In this document: one piece after another, positions 18,437-28,362 of the stretch
Numbering within the stretch: position 1 is the stretch's first letter
Layout of the letters: each line of letters opens with the position of its first letter
Origin: a virus
Strand: one strand, 5' to 3'
IMG/VR virus record: IMGVR_UViG_3300033145_001136
Span: 38,948-102,947 of that record
Length of the DNA stretch: 64,000 bases
Translations under genes and position numbers: made by a program
Notes under the pieces: model-generated
The model's input: only the letters and a program-made list of their open reading frames with translations
Databases searched by the model: none
What the model was told of the DNA's origin: nothing

Positions 18437-19081
18437 TTATGTTCTCCTATGGCGGAATTTCTTAAGTTGCGCAGTCATTTCTTGTCTAATCATGGTGGCG
18501 ATTGGCTGAATACCACCAGCCGATAGTTCTTGCTTCGTACTGTGTATAAATTTACAATATGGTAAGGTATCTTGGATCGTTAGATAAATTGTACCCGTAC
18601 CTGTAAATGTAGTAGCTGTAGGATACTCTTCCCGTATCGCCGCAATAGTCTCAACACATCTAGCAGTATCTGCAACAATACGCTTATTAACGCTGTCCGT
18701 GGTCATATCATATATGTCACGACCACGTGCAAGACATCGCTTAAGTAAAATTTCTCTCTGACATTGAAAATCAACGCACACATCGATTTCAATGTCATTG
18801 TCTTTTAAGAATTGGACCTGTTCTGCTGTACGTGGAAATCCATCCAAGATGATCATTTTATTACTGTTCTCTTCCATCATTCGTAACACAGTATTTCTTA
18901 TAATCTCCTCTGCTGGATGCAATTCCCCCTCTGCAAGTGCTGCATCTGCTTCGTCTGACTCAATGGTTCTAGCTATATCGCCAGAAGAAATATGTGCAAA
19001 TTCATCAGTCTGCTTAACAATTTCTCTAGCATATGACGACGTACCGCTTCCTGTCGGACCTACAAATGTAATAACGATCAT
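18437..19081 (-). CDS. Adenylate kinase-like nucleotide kinase with altered P-loop
   Basis: 214 residues with the adenylate-kinase plan: ITFVGPTGSGTSSYAREI near the start, HISSGDIAR (NMP-site strand), IILDGFPRT (NMP-binding DGFPR motif) and an arginine-rich LID segment (KRCLARGRDI). The Walker A loop is GPTGSGT-S where the family has GxPGxGK-G. The invariant Lys is Thr (codon ACG, one base from AAG). Lys normally holds the ATP beta/gamma phosphates, so activity is doubtful or altered. It sits between the ADA-like and NDT-like genes. Confidence 0.75.
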   Translation of the reverse strand: MIVITFVGPTGSGTSSYAREIVKQTDEFAHISSGDIARTIESDEADAALAEGELHPAEEIIRNTVLRMMEENSNKMIILDGFPRTAEQVQFLKDNDIEIDVCVDFQCQREILLKRCLARGRDIYDMTTDSVNKRIVADTARCVETIAAIREEYPTATTFTGTGTIYLTIQDTLPYCKFIHSTKQELSAGGIQPIATMIRQEMTAQLKKFRHRRT

Positions 19082-19083
19082 TG

Positions 19084-20151
19084 TTATTCCTCTCTTGGCA
19101 TCGAAACTTTATTTCCTGGTTGAGCTTCGTTAGGGATTTCACCCCTATAATCAAATGCATGAACAAACCCACCACGAATAATATTGAGCATTTCAAAGTC
19201 AGCAACAAAATCACTTATCATACAAAGTTCATTGGTAAGGTTTGTATTTGATATTGTTAAGTTGTCAGAATTTATTGTTACCGGGATTCCAAAATCTAAC
19301 ATATATCTAAGTGGAAACGCGTGCTTGTATTTTACCGATCCCGTGTGAAAAGATGAAGACGGGCATAATTCAATTGGCGCGCCATAATCTCGCAATAATC
19401 GCATAATTCCTTTGTCATCCACTGCTCTATAACAATGTCCCAATCGATCCGGTTCAAGAGCTTCCACTGCTTCACCAATCATGTATGCCGGACAATTTTC
19501 TCCTATGTGAAAAGTCGCCTTCATCCCGCATCCCCTAGCCATAGAAAAGGCTTCATGAAATAATTTAGGAGAAATCGCTTCGTATCCTGCAGCATCAAAC
19601 CCAACTACAAACTTATCCATTAATTGTGTTCTGTGACTAAATACCTCGTCAAGCATATGTGTGGCTACTTTGGGCCCTTCCTGTCGCATAGCGATAACAA
19701 TAGCTCTACCGGTGATGTCGTCAAACATATCCCCTACCATCGCTAATCCCTCACATACCGCATTTACTGTATCTGCGACACCAAGTCCACGTCGCATATG
19801 TAGAGTTGGCGCAAATCTCAATTCAAAATATGTAACATTATCTTTTTTTAGTTGTTGACCTATGTTTATTACGCTATCCCGCAATAAATCGTATGTCTGA
19901 GTTATCCACAGTGGATAAAAGAAACAATCCAAATATTCTAATAACGTATTAGCATTTGCCGCAGATAGTTTTGCTCGTAATCGTCCAACATCTTGTAATT
20001 CTGGTGGCAGTATAACTCCTTCACCCATGTGCTCCACTTCTTTAGACAAGTGCACCATAAATTCCGGCTCTATTGATCCATCCAAGTGCAAATGTAATTC
20101 TGCTTTTGGAATTTGCCGTATTGTTTTATACCACTTATGATAATCCCTCAT
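19084..20151 (-). CDS. Adenosine deaminase family protein
   Basis: 355 residues, normal ADA length. Zinc and catalytic residues are visible: H20 and H22 in AELHLHLDGS, H215 and E218 in FHIGE, H239 in LGHC, and D296 in TINSDNL. The second Asp of the vertebrate DD pair is Asn, as in many bacterial relatives. Expected reaction: (deoxy)adenosine to (deoxy)inosine, lowering the deoxyadenosine supply. Next to a PurZ-like pathway this could serve to exclude adenine from DNA, but that is inference. ATGA overlap with the primase-helicase gene upstream. Confidence 0.85.
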   Translation of the reverse strand: MRDYHKWYKTIRQIPKAELHLHLDGSIEPEFMVHLSKEVEHMGEGVILPPELQDVGRLRAKLSAANANTLLEYLDCFFYPLWITQTYDLLRDSVINIGQQLKKDNVTYFELRFAPTLHMRRGLGVADTVNAVCEGLAMVGDMFDDITGRAIVIAMRQEGPKVATHMLDEVFSHRTQLMDKFVVGFDAAGYEAISPKLFHEAFSMARGCGMKATFHIGENCPAYMIGEAVEALEPDRLGHCYRAVDDKGIMRLLRDYGAPIELCPSSSFHTGSVKYKHAFPLRYMLDFGIPVTINSDNLTISNTNLTNELCMISDFVADFEMLNIIRGGFVHAFDYRGEIPNEAQPGNKVSMPREE

Positions 20152-22916
20152 CCTCCCTCCTGACTACCTGGTATCATAGCGTCTATAATAAGTGGATCTG
20201 TCACTTCGTTTGTTATCTCGCTATCCGATGTCGATGTTTCCACAACAAGCGAATCTATCTCTTCAAATTGCAGAGTACCTGGCATGTCATATTCACCATT
20301 GTCGTATAACACCCGGAGTGTGTCCCCCATTTTCCCATATCTGTGCTTATCTATGGTAATTATAACATTGCCGAACTGCAAGCCTCGTTTTTTAACGATT
20401 GAATCTGGAATCTTCTTTAGTGCGATTTGTTTATCTGCATCTGCCCCCATCCCCTTTGCTCCAGCTAGTTTATATGTGGACTGTTTCATCGCATCTTGGT
20501 CATTTTCTGGTGGTTTTAACTGCTGTATCAATGTGATACTTATTTCACAATCTCGTTTCTCAGCCCTATTCTTTAAAATGGCTGTGGCTCGCTTTAGTAC
20601 CTCCCATCCCTGTGTGGTATCACGCAATCTCTCCGGGACCAATAACTGCATATAATCAATCCAGAAGTATTCGCAACCATTTTCATAGTATTCTTTATCT
20701 ATCAGCGACAACCACGATGTAATTGTCATCTCCCTTGGTCTTAAAATACGTAATTTGCCTTGTGCATATATATCTCGCACTGCCTTTACTTTGTCCATTT
20801 GTTCCACTGTTAATTGGCCAGACCTCAGTGGTGTTAGTGGAACGCCTGCGTGTTGTGCCCACATACGATATATTAGCTCTCTAGGAGGCATTTCTCCAGA
20901 GATAAACGACACCCCCACCTGTTCCTCTGCTGGGGCCAAAACCGCCATATTTTTACACACATCTACCGCAAAGGCTGTTTTGCCCACACCGAATGGGGCG
21001 GCCACATAAAATAATTGCCCCTTTTCAATCCCCTGTAATATGCGTGTTAATTTAGGCCAGTTTTCTCCCAAACTTACTCCAACTATGTCTTTACCCATAT
21101 GTTGTCGTTCTAACAATACCTCAAATGCCTCATCTGCCTGATCCAGTGGATTAGAACTTCCACTAAATCGATCTATCATACCAACATTAGTCATCTCAAG
21201 CTTGTGCTGTACCACTATATCTATAAGTTCTGTAGATAGATCTGTCGCTGCAGCAGTAAGCCGCTCTGATGATATTTTTGCTTTCCTCCTACTTGACAGA
21301 TCTATCAATTTCTCTATTGCAGACTCTATATCTACTTCATAATCATCTGCCAAACTGCGGACATAATCTGCAACCCCTGATTGTTCTATTCGATCAAAAT
21401 GTTCGCTAATAGCATCCTTAGCAATTGGAGATTCTGTGCGATATTTCTTTACTATTATGTTGAAAATTTCTATGTGCCTATTTAAATAAAAATCATCTTC
21501 TCGTAAATCAAGGATTGCTTTTGCTGCCGCTTTTTTGTCTATCATCATCGCAGTTATGACTTGTTTTTCTAGTCCAGTAGCCCGCAAATGTGCGTCGTCG
21601 CTTGTTACATTTTCCGATAACCAGTCCTTAATCAATAATGCCTCTATGTCGAGCTTTGTGGCAAGAAGGCCAATCGCGAGCTCTAGCTCCAGCCCACCGA
21701 AAACAGCTACTTGTTCACCAACTTTGGCCAAGAATTCTAATTTGTTCGTAATAGTTTCTATCGGTTCATCTGTTAGATATGCATCGATGAAAAATTCTAC
21801 CGGATGTGTCGCTGATTCAATAAGCCCCATAAATATGTCTGGGCCATTATCTTTAATAAAGCTGTCTGGATCGTCTTCCACCATGTGTGCAATCCGCACC
21901 AATGGTGGAAATGTCAATTTTCGCATAGACTCAACTAAATTAGCTGCCGACTCCAATCCTCCCTTATCACCATCTGGGCACCATATAAACTCCCTAACCT
22001 TTAATTTAGTCATTTCGTCCAAATGTTCTTGTCGTATACTTGTTCCTCGTAAGCCCACAACATTCTTAATCCCACGACTATGTGCCATCAGTACATCGTG
22101 CACTCCCTCCACACCAATAAGCTGATGTCCTGTTTTTAATAAGTTTCGCCTGGCAATATGTGACCCATATAAAAAGTTGTTATACTTTCGTAAAGGATGC
22201 TTGTTTGAGAATCCCTTGTATTTCCAATCGTCAACCCCTATGCGCGTTATTTGAAAATCAACAATGAAATCCCCGCTAATCCCTTGGGCCGTGGCGTAAT
22301 GTGGATACACCAATACTTCACGAAATCGCTCTGGTATGTTATCTTGTGTACTTCCTGGTATTACTAATTCTAGTTGTATGGCCTCATCATATGACACATC
22401 ATTATTCCGCAGGTGCTCCATTAGGCCTGCCTCGTTACTACACCAGCCAATACCAAAAGCATTTATTGTATCAAGGTCAATCCCCCGAACATCTATTAAA
22501 TGATTATATGCCGCTGCATTTTTTATTAGTTCGGCACTAAAATAATCACCCGCTAATTTCATAATTGTAAAATATCTAAACATCGCCAACTCTGCGGGCG
22601 TTGGCTCCCTATGGTATTTATCTACATCAATTGCAAATTCTGACGCCAAATGTTCTAGAGCTTCAACGTACGTCAATCCATGCATAAACTCTACCCAACT
22701 AATTATATCACCCTGTGCCTTACACCCAAAACAATAATATCCATTTGATTCGTGATATACTGTCAACGATGGAGTTTTCTTATCTTGATGAAATGGGCAC
22801 ATAAATTTTGTATATGACGAGGTCTCAAGACATGGGGCCAGGTCTTGTCCCATATACTCCACCAGCGGGATCGCGCTCTTTACAACATCTCTAAGTTGAT
22901 TTGTTTCAATAAGCAT
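20148..22916 (-). CDS. Fused DnaG-DnaB primase-helicase
   Basis: 922 residues. A CHC2 zinc finger lies at C40, H43, C62, C65. A TOPRIM primase core follows (IGVEGVHDVLM near 267-277 and CPDGDKGG near 313-320). Next is a helical segment like the DnaB N-terminal domain (near 450-510, with DDFYLNRHIEIFNIIV) and a RecA-type helicase: Walker A APFGVGKTA near 640-648 and FWIDYMQLLV near 751-760. It should prime and unwind at the phage fork. T7 gp4 has a similar order but lacks a DnaB N-domain. The ATG overlaps the previous stop (TAATG). Confidence 0.92.
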   Translation of the reverse strand: MLIETNQLRDVVKSAIPLVEYMGQDLAPCLETSSYTKFMCPFHQDKKTPSLTVYHESNGYYCFGCKAQGDIISWVEFMHGLTYVEALEHLASEFAIDVDKYHREPTPAELAMFRYFTIMKLAGDYFSAELIKNAAAYNHLIDVRGIDLDTINAFGIGWCSNEAGLMEHLRNNDVSYDEAIQLELVIPGSTQDNIPERFREVLVYPHYATAQGISGDFIVDFQITRIGVDDWKYKGFSNKHPLRKYNNFLYGSHIARRNLLKTGHQLIGVEGVHDVLMAHSRGIKNVVGLRGTSIRQEHLDEMTKLKVREFIWCPDGDKGGLESAANLVESMRKLTFPPLVRIAHMVEDDPDSFIKDNGPDIFMGLIESATHPVEFFIDAYLTDEPIETITNKLEFLAKVGEQVAVFGGLELELAIGLLATKLDIEALLIKDWLSENVTSDDAHLRATGLEKQVITAMMIDKKAAAKAILDLREDDFYLNRHIEIFNIIVKKYRTESPIAKDAISEHFDRIEQSGVADYVRSLADDYEVDIESAIEKLIDLSSRRKAKISSERLTAAATDLSTELIDIVVQHKLEMTNVGMIDRFSGSSNPLDQADEAFEVLLERQHMGKDIVGVSLGENWPKLTRILQGIEKGQLFYVAAPFGVGKTAFAVDVCKNMAVLAPAEEQVGVSFISGEMPPRELIYRMWAQHAGVPLTPLRSGQLTVEQMDKVKAVRDIYAQGKLRILRPREMTITSWLSLIDKEYYENGCEYFWIDYMQLLVPERLRDTTQGWEVLKRATAILKNRAEKRDCEISITLIQQLKPPENDQDAMKQSTYKLAGAKGMGADADKQIALKKIPDSIVKKRGLQFGNVIITIDKHRYGKMGDTLRVLYDNGEYDMPGTLQFEEIDSLVVETSTSDSEITNEVTDPLIIDAMIPGSQEGG

Positions 22917-23548
22917 TATATATCGCGCCTCAGTATTCTCAATTCATCTTTTTTGATTTTCCATTCATCCAGCTCGTCCTGTACTTGGTCCGGATCAAGT
23001 ATCAAAGTCTGCTCCTGCTTTATTTTCTTAACTGGCGCATCATAGATTTGTTGCATACGCCTGTCTTCAACTTTTTCTCGCTGTATAGCCCCATTTAGTA
23101 TGCTTCTCCAGTAACCATAGTGTCGTTTATCCATTGCGACTTTATCTAATGCCTCGAAAGAATCATTAAAGACTTCTTGAGGATGTGTTTGTGCAAGCTC
23201 AACCAAATCTTGTAATTGATCTCTAGAAATGTCCTGGGTAAGATATTCGGTTAGCCCTGAATATAGGTGTGTCGTACAAGCAGTCCACTTTGGGTCTGGG
23301 AATTGACGATAGTCAGGCCTCTTACCATATTTGTTTTTAAATATCTGATAATAATATTTATTAAAACTATGAAAAATTTTAGAGGTCTCTGATGCCCTAG
23401 GCGCAAATTCATCAACCACATTTAACATAGCCACCGGGTAGAAACTATAAGCCAGTTTCTCTACTTCTATGAGATCATATTCTGGCTGTTGATCTGGTAA
23501 AACCCATTCAAGCCACCTAGTCAGAACTCTCCTGGCCGGTGTGCTCAT
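22916..23548 (-). CDS. Unknown protein beside the primase-helicase
   Basis: About 210 residues if ATG 23548 is used; a TTG at 23605 would extend it by 19 residues. Mostly helical and charged, with a basic segment YYYQIFKNKYGKRPDYRQFPDPKW and a coiled-coil-like Glu/Gln/Lys-rich C-terminus. No family recognised. Its place directly ahead of the helicase, with overlap on both sides, makes a helicase loader or fork accessory worth considering, without motif support. Confidence 0.7.
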   Translation of the reverse strand: MSTPARRVLTRWLEWVLPDQQPEYDLIEVEKLAYSFYPVAMLNVVDEFAPRASETSKIFHSFNKYYYQIFKNKYGKRPDYRQFPDPKWTACTTHLYSGLTEYLTQDISRDQLQDLVELAQTHPQEVFNDSFEALDKVAMDKRHYGYWRSILNGAIQREKVEDRRMQQIYDAPVKKIKQEQTLILDPDQVQDELDEWKIKKDELRILRRDI

Positions 23549-26500
23549 CACTAAGGGAAGTGCTGCGATTCTCTCTGTGATCAAGTCGTCGTCGTGCTTC
23601 TGCAAGTCTTTTCTTCTCCTCGTCTGTTTCTATCAATTCTTCAAACTTGTTAAGCCATTCCCTAGCTGCAGCAAACTTATCTAACTGCTGAAAGGCCAGT
23701 AAACCAAGGTTCCACAATACGGCTTTATCGTCCTTGGTGATGGTATTATAGAACCGCTCATACCATTCGTATGCTTCCTGATTCATTTCTTGTCTATGAA
23801 GAAAAGAAGCATAATCTTTAATATTGAGCGCCACCATTTCTGGTTCTGGAATATCGGTCATCTCAGCCGCCCGCAAAAAGCATCTCTTAGCCTCTTCTAT
23901 TTCGTATCGCTCTTCATGGATGAGCCCAAGATTATGCCACTCTGTATAATCAATACGATCTTCCGGGAAAGCATAGATCTGTTCTAGCAAATGGTCCACC
24001 TTGAAATTCACTTTTTGTTTTGTGTGCATTAGCGCCATCATGACCATGTTAGTAATCGATGATTCTCCATCGCGTCTTTCGTAATCTATCTCTGCCTCTA
24101 TGGCCCTAAGAAGCAAGGCCTGTAAATCATCCCCACGCTTATGCATTTTTTTATATTCTTTAATCCGACCCTCTGCAATGGCATAATTCTTATCCGCAAT
24201 GTCTACCTTAAGCTGCAATACAACCGCATCAAATTCATCAGTACTATTGTCTATCACATCCTGAATCAATGCACGTACTTCATCAACCCTGCCACATAAT
24301 AGGGCCGCTTCTACATATCGTCTTCGCAACATAGGATCATCTATCACATCTTCAATTGCCCTACCTAACAACTCAAATGCTCTCTCTAAATTACCCTGTC
24401 GCACCATTAGTGTTGACAAATTCACAAGCACAAGTGAATCATTTGGTGCAATGGCATAGGCCGTTTCAAGGTGGTGCAGTGCTTTTTCAGCATTGTTGTG
24501 ATGGTCCATATAGTACGCCGCTAAGTTAAGGTGCGGTTCTATAGCATCTGGCTCAAGCTCTAGAGTTTGTTCATAGTAACCTCTGGCCTTTTCCCAATCC
24601 TCTCGATGCATGGCAATTAGTCCAAGGTTATTATATATTTGTGGCATATATGGTAATAGTTCTGCGGCTTTCAGAAACAATTTTTCTGCTTTAGTTGGAT
24701 TACTATCAATTACGATATTCGCCAATGCTAAATATGCATCGCCCAGCTTAGGATTAAGTTCTATGGTAGTTTCTAATGCAACTATTGCTTCTTGTACCCT
24801 ATCCTGACGTATTAGGGTAATCCCATAATTATACCATGCATCCGCATAGTCCGGCTTTAATGCGATTGCCTTTTCTAACTGTTCTTGTGCACTACTAACA
24901 TCATTTTTAAATTCCATATATTGTAGAGCTAATTCAAAACATGCCTTTGCATTTTCTGGATCTCCTTCTACCTTCTTTTGGCCAACTCTAATAGATTGGT
25001 CTCCCTTTCCTTTCATACGTTCTGTGTCACGAATCTTACCATAGTGATGTACCAACACATCTACTACTTGAAGAACACGCATCCCCATCTCAAGGGCATG
25101 CGGATCAATTAGTTCGTGATATGGGAACCTCCACATTAATCCTTTTTGTGCTGGATATAGCCGAGTCTTTGTGGAGACGGCATAACCAGGACATCCCTTT
25201 GTATAAAATTCTGAATACTTCGGATCTGTCGGGAGCCACCGAGCCGCACCGCGCCCACGATAATAATTTGCCGTCTGTATCTGATACACCGATTCGTGCT
25301 CTAACACACGCGCACAAAGATGTCGCAGTGCCTGCATATCCTCGTTTGATATCGTCTCGTCCGCATCAACACACAGATGCCAGTCTACCATATCATCTAT
25401 TAAGGATTGAGCATAATTTCTGGCCTTTGCAAAGTCTTCGTCAAAATCTTCCACCATATCCTTCTGCGTCACTATTAACTTATCTCCAATTTCCGGATCA
25501 TTTTTAAGCCTTAAAAGAATATCCATAGTCTTATCGGTAGACCCCGTATCCACAACTACCATTCTATGTAAATGTGGAATGTGTTGTCGTACAAGTTGCT
25601 CTACATACTCTTCTTCATCCTTTACAATGGCAGCAACCCCAAGCCTAAGCCCAGATATATCTGTTGGACCCATGACATCTATTGCTCTAACGCTTTTACC
25701 TACTATAGTCGATTTACCACTTGCGCTATCTATTTCAGCCGCTTTATCAATATATTTCTGCGCTTCGATCTCCCTGTCTTGCGACCGTAAATGTACTGCA
25801 TAGTTAATTAAGTTTGTTACATTAGTGTCATCTACTTCTATTGCCTTAATGAACCATTCGTCTGCAGCCGTAAAGTCTTCATCAGCATGATACGCAACCG
25901 CCATCGCACCATAATATGTCGGCTTCTCCGGATTTCGTTCAATCAGTTCCGTAAGTTCAGCTATTATATCTTTACCTCGTAAGTTACCAGCAACAATAAT
26001 TTTATATCGTAGGTCATCTAGTGGGACATGCGCATATGCACAATTGTAATATTGCACAGCCATCGGGCCATTTCCTGAGATCGCGTATAAGTCACCATAA
26101 TCCTCAAATGCTTTCTCTTTAGTAGCTTCGTCCACCTCATCAATATATACACCTTCTGGCGCTGCGCCAATAACATATGCATCGTGCGCATCTGCAAACG
26201 TGTTACCAATAACAACTCTACACCATACTACGCGCACACCAGAATCCTCTTCATCCATGTCAAATCCGACAGATCGCAAAATAAGGTTTTCTGTAGCATC
26301 TAATTTTTCTACTGTCTGTGAAACATATTCCGGGATATTGGCGTAATCTGGCCATGCCAGATTAACAATTGTAAACGCTTCTGGACCGAATCGCTGCAAC
26401 CCCATTTGCATCATTGATTTATATTGCAAACCAATTGACACATTCTCGGTCATAAACGACACACCCGCAATTCCTTTTATCCTTTGTAAATATTCAATAT

Positions 26501-26609
26501 ATTCCCTATTATACACCCCGATGAGGATTGTCCCCTTGAGTTTACGTATAAATGTTTCCGCCTCTGCTATTTCAAAATCTTTTGGTATTAATATAAGATA
26601 CATCGTCAT
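23517..26609 (-). CDS. Multidomain TPR-GT2-TPR glycosyltransferase
   Basis: 1030 residues. Residues 1-~200 are an unassigned domain. A short TPR block lies at ~225-295. A family 2 glycosyltransferase domain lies near 322-560 (LGVAAIVKDEEEYVEQL, VVVDTGSTDKTMDIL, and CVDADE as the metal-binding DxD). Then come about ten TPR repeats (YADAWYNYGITLIRQDRVQEAI, MPQIYNNLGLIAMHREDWEKA and similar). GT2 enzymes use NDP-sugars on proteins, lipids or nucleotides; TPR arrays hold protein partners. The target could be a phage or host protein, or modified DNA. Start shared with the upstream stop as ATGA. Confidence 0.85.
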   Translation of the reverse strand: MTMYLILIPKDFEIAEAETFIRKLKGTILIGVYNREYIEYLQRIKGIAGVSFMTENVSIGLQYKSMMQMGLQRFGPEAFTIVNLAWPDYANIPEYVSQTVEKLDATENLILRSVGFDMDEEDSGVRVVWCRVVIGNTFADAHDAYVIGAAPEGVYIDEVDEATKEKAFEDYGDLYAISGNGPMAVQYYNCAYAHVPLDDLRYKIIVAGNLRGKDIIAELTELIERNPEKPTYYGAMAVAYHADEDFTAADEWFIKAIEVDDTNVTNLINYAVHLRSQDREIEAQKYIDKAAEIDSASGKSTIVGKSVRAIDVMGPTDISGLRLGVAAIVKDEEEYVEQLVRQHIPHLHRMVVVDTGSTDKTMDILLRLKNDPEIGDKLIVTQKDMVEDFDEDFAKARNYAQSLIDDMVDWHLCVDADETISNEDMQALRHLCARVLEHESVYQIQTANYYRGRGAARWLPTDPKYSEFYTKGCPGYAVSTKTRLYPAQKGLMWRFPYHELIDPHALEMGMRVLQVVDVLVHHYGKIRDTERMKGKGDQSIRVGQKKVEGDPENAKACFELALQYMEFKNDVSSAQEQLEKAIALKPDYADAWYNYGITLIRQDRVQEAIVALETTIELNPKLGDAYLALANIVIDSNPTKAEKLFLKAAELLPYMPQIYNNLGLIAMHREDWEKARGYYEQTLELEPDAIEPHLNLAAYYMDHHNNAEKALHHLETAYAIAPNDSLVLVNLSTLMVRQGNLERAFELLGRAIEDVIDDPMLRRRYVEAALLCGRVDEVRALIQDVIDNSTDEFDAVVLQLKVDIADKNYAIAEGRIKEYKKMHKRGDDLQALLLRAIEAEIDYERRDGESSITNMVMMALMHTKQKVNFKVDHLLEQIYAFPEDRIDYTEWHNLGLIHEERYEIEEAKRCFLRAAEMTDIPEPEMVALNIKDYASFLHRQEMNQEAYEWYERFYNTITKDDKAVLWNLGLLAFQQLDKFAAAREWLNKFEELIETDEEKKRLAEARRRLDHRENRSTSLSDEHTGQESSD

Positions 26610-28351
26610 CGGTATTCACCCTTGCTAATTTTCGATTTCCAGTCTGTACCAAGTAAATAAGCTGCATCTTTAGTATACCACTGGTTCACTTGCTCAATAT
26701 CTGTGAATCCTCTATTCGCTTGTACCTGTTTCAAATAATCTAGATATTCGGTCGGTTCTAGACTATCTGGGTGTCTGGGGTCACCAAGATGCTCAACCCT
26801 CATTGACATTGGATCATAATATCCAACCAGCAACCCTGCTCTAGACATATCACGTTGATACGTAGTCCACCCACCAAGCTTGCCAGCTCCCTCTTCTGGC
26901 CCCAATAAGCCAAATCGTGCTAAAATAGCGGTTCTAGCGATATACGCGCACCCGCCCACATAAGGCTGTTGTAAAAATTTTACTATACCATAGTCTTTCA
27001 CCGTAAATTCCCCATATGCTTCATCCGGTATAAAGACTGTATCATCTTCTATGAAATGGAACCCCGCGATAACCCCAAATTCCTGAAAAGACGTATTATA
27101 TAAATCTATGGTTCGCCGTAAAAAGTCTTGGGGTACAATGGTATCTGAGTCCACTTTTGCAACAAATTCAGTTCTGGCTTCACGCCAAAATGTGTTTGTG
27201 ATCAAGTATAAATATTCCGATTCGTCAGACCTTATGAGATTAATCTTTATATCTCTACCCGAATCTTTTAACATCGTTTCCACTTTATTTTGTACATCAA
27301 ATTCATCTGTGGCATTATCCACTAATGTAATATTAAAATTTGGATAATCTAGGTCCAACACCGATTTAAACGACTTTTCAAAATATCGCTCTCTATTATA
27401 GGCCAGCATCAATAGTGACACAGCGGGGTCTGGATTAATCTCTGGCTGTACCTGCTCATTCAAAAATATCATAGGATGGTCTAGCTCAAGATGCCCAGAA
27501 GGCTGTGGCATCTTTGAATCACCAATTAACCCAGAATTTGGATCGACCAACCCTTCCCATTTTTCGATAAATTTCTGCTTATTTTCCTCCATTGTATTTC
27601 TGTGATCAATTTTATTTTCTCGGAACGTAGCAGATCCAAAGTGCCACATCCACACATTACCTATCGTACCCATCTGATATCCCGCTTCCAACATAGCGGC
27701 TGAGATATCGTTATCTTCAAAGTTCCCTATGGTATATCTTTCATCCCATCCTCCGATTCGATGAAACACATGCTTACGCATAATTAGGCAAAAACCAACC
27801 AATCGCGGCACCAATTTAAGCCCTTGATTATTAGCCAAAAACACCTTCGCTACTTCATCTACCTCTTCATCTGTATTAATTGAGTGTTGTGGCTTTACGT
27901 TTTGATAACCAGATACGTTGTTAGCCATTGGCCCTACCGCAGCTAATTTCTTTTTAATTATAAAATATCGCATCATAGAAGACAGCCATTTGGGCCCAAC
28001 AACAAGGTCATTATTCATAAAGCACAAAAATTGACCCTTTGCGTGTTCTGCCGCGTAGTTATTGCCACCAGAAAATCCCAAATTCTCGCCTGGGTCCAGT
28101 AATTTAATATCCTTACAATATAGTTTCGCCTCTCCATCTAATCTAGACATTTCAAAATGTATATATAATTCTTTTAGATATTCCTCTGTTTCATCTGTAG
28201 AACCATTATTAACGAGCACCAACTCATACGGATAACAAGTGTTTTTTAAGATCGATGAGACGCACCGTCTTGTGTGATCTACAGCATTATAACAAAGCAC
28301 AATGATGCTTACCATGCTTTGCTGTTTCGTTTTTTTATATTTCTTCGCCAT
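26606..28351 (-). CDS. Tandem two-domain family 2 glycosyltransferase
   Basis: 581 residues with two GT2 domains. The first has VSIIVLCYNAVDHTRRCV, LVNNGSTDET and FMNNDL (the DxD position). The second (from ~300) has VSLLMLAYNRERYFEKSF, ITLVDNATDE and AKVDSDTIVPQDFL. A Lys-rich N-terminus precedes them. Probably adds two sugars or polymerises a short glycan. Coupled by ATGA to the TPR-GT2 gene, so the two likely act together. GAGGAA precedes the ATG. The acceptor is unknown. Confidence 0.85.
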   Translation of the reverse strand: MAKKYKKTKQQSMVSIIVLCYNAVDHTRRCVSSILKNTCYPYELVLVNNGSTDETEEYLKELYIHFEMSRLDGEAKLYCKDIKLLDPGENLGFSGGNNYAAEHAKGQFLCFMNNDLVVGPKWLSSMMRYFIIKKKLAAVGPMANNVSGYQNVKPQHSINTDEEVDEVAKVFLANNQGLKLVPRLVGFCLIMRKHVFHRIGGWDERYTIGNFEDNDISAAMLEAGYQMGTIGNVWMWHFGSATFRENKIDHRNTMEENKQKFIEKWEGLVDPNSGLIGDSKMPQPSGHLELDHPMIFLNEQVQPEINPDPAVSLLMLAYNRERYFEKSFKSVLDLDYPNFNITLVDNATDEFDVQNKVETMLKDSGRDIKINLIRSDESEYLYLITNTFWREARTEFVAKVDSDTIVPQDFLRRTIDLYNTSFQEFGVIAGFHFIEDDTVFIPDEAYGEFTVKDYGIVKFLQQPYVGGCAYIARTAILARFGLLGPEEGAGKLGGWTTYQRDMSRAGLLVGYYDPMSMRVEHLGDPRHPDSLEPTEYLDYLKQVQANRGFTDIEQVNQWYTKDAAYLLGTDWKSKISKGEYR

Positions 28352-28362
28352 TTGCCATTCCT

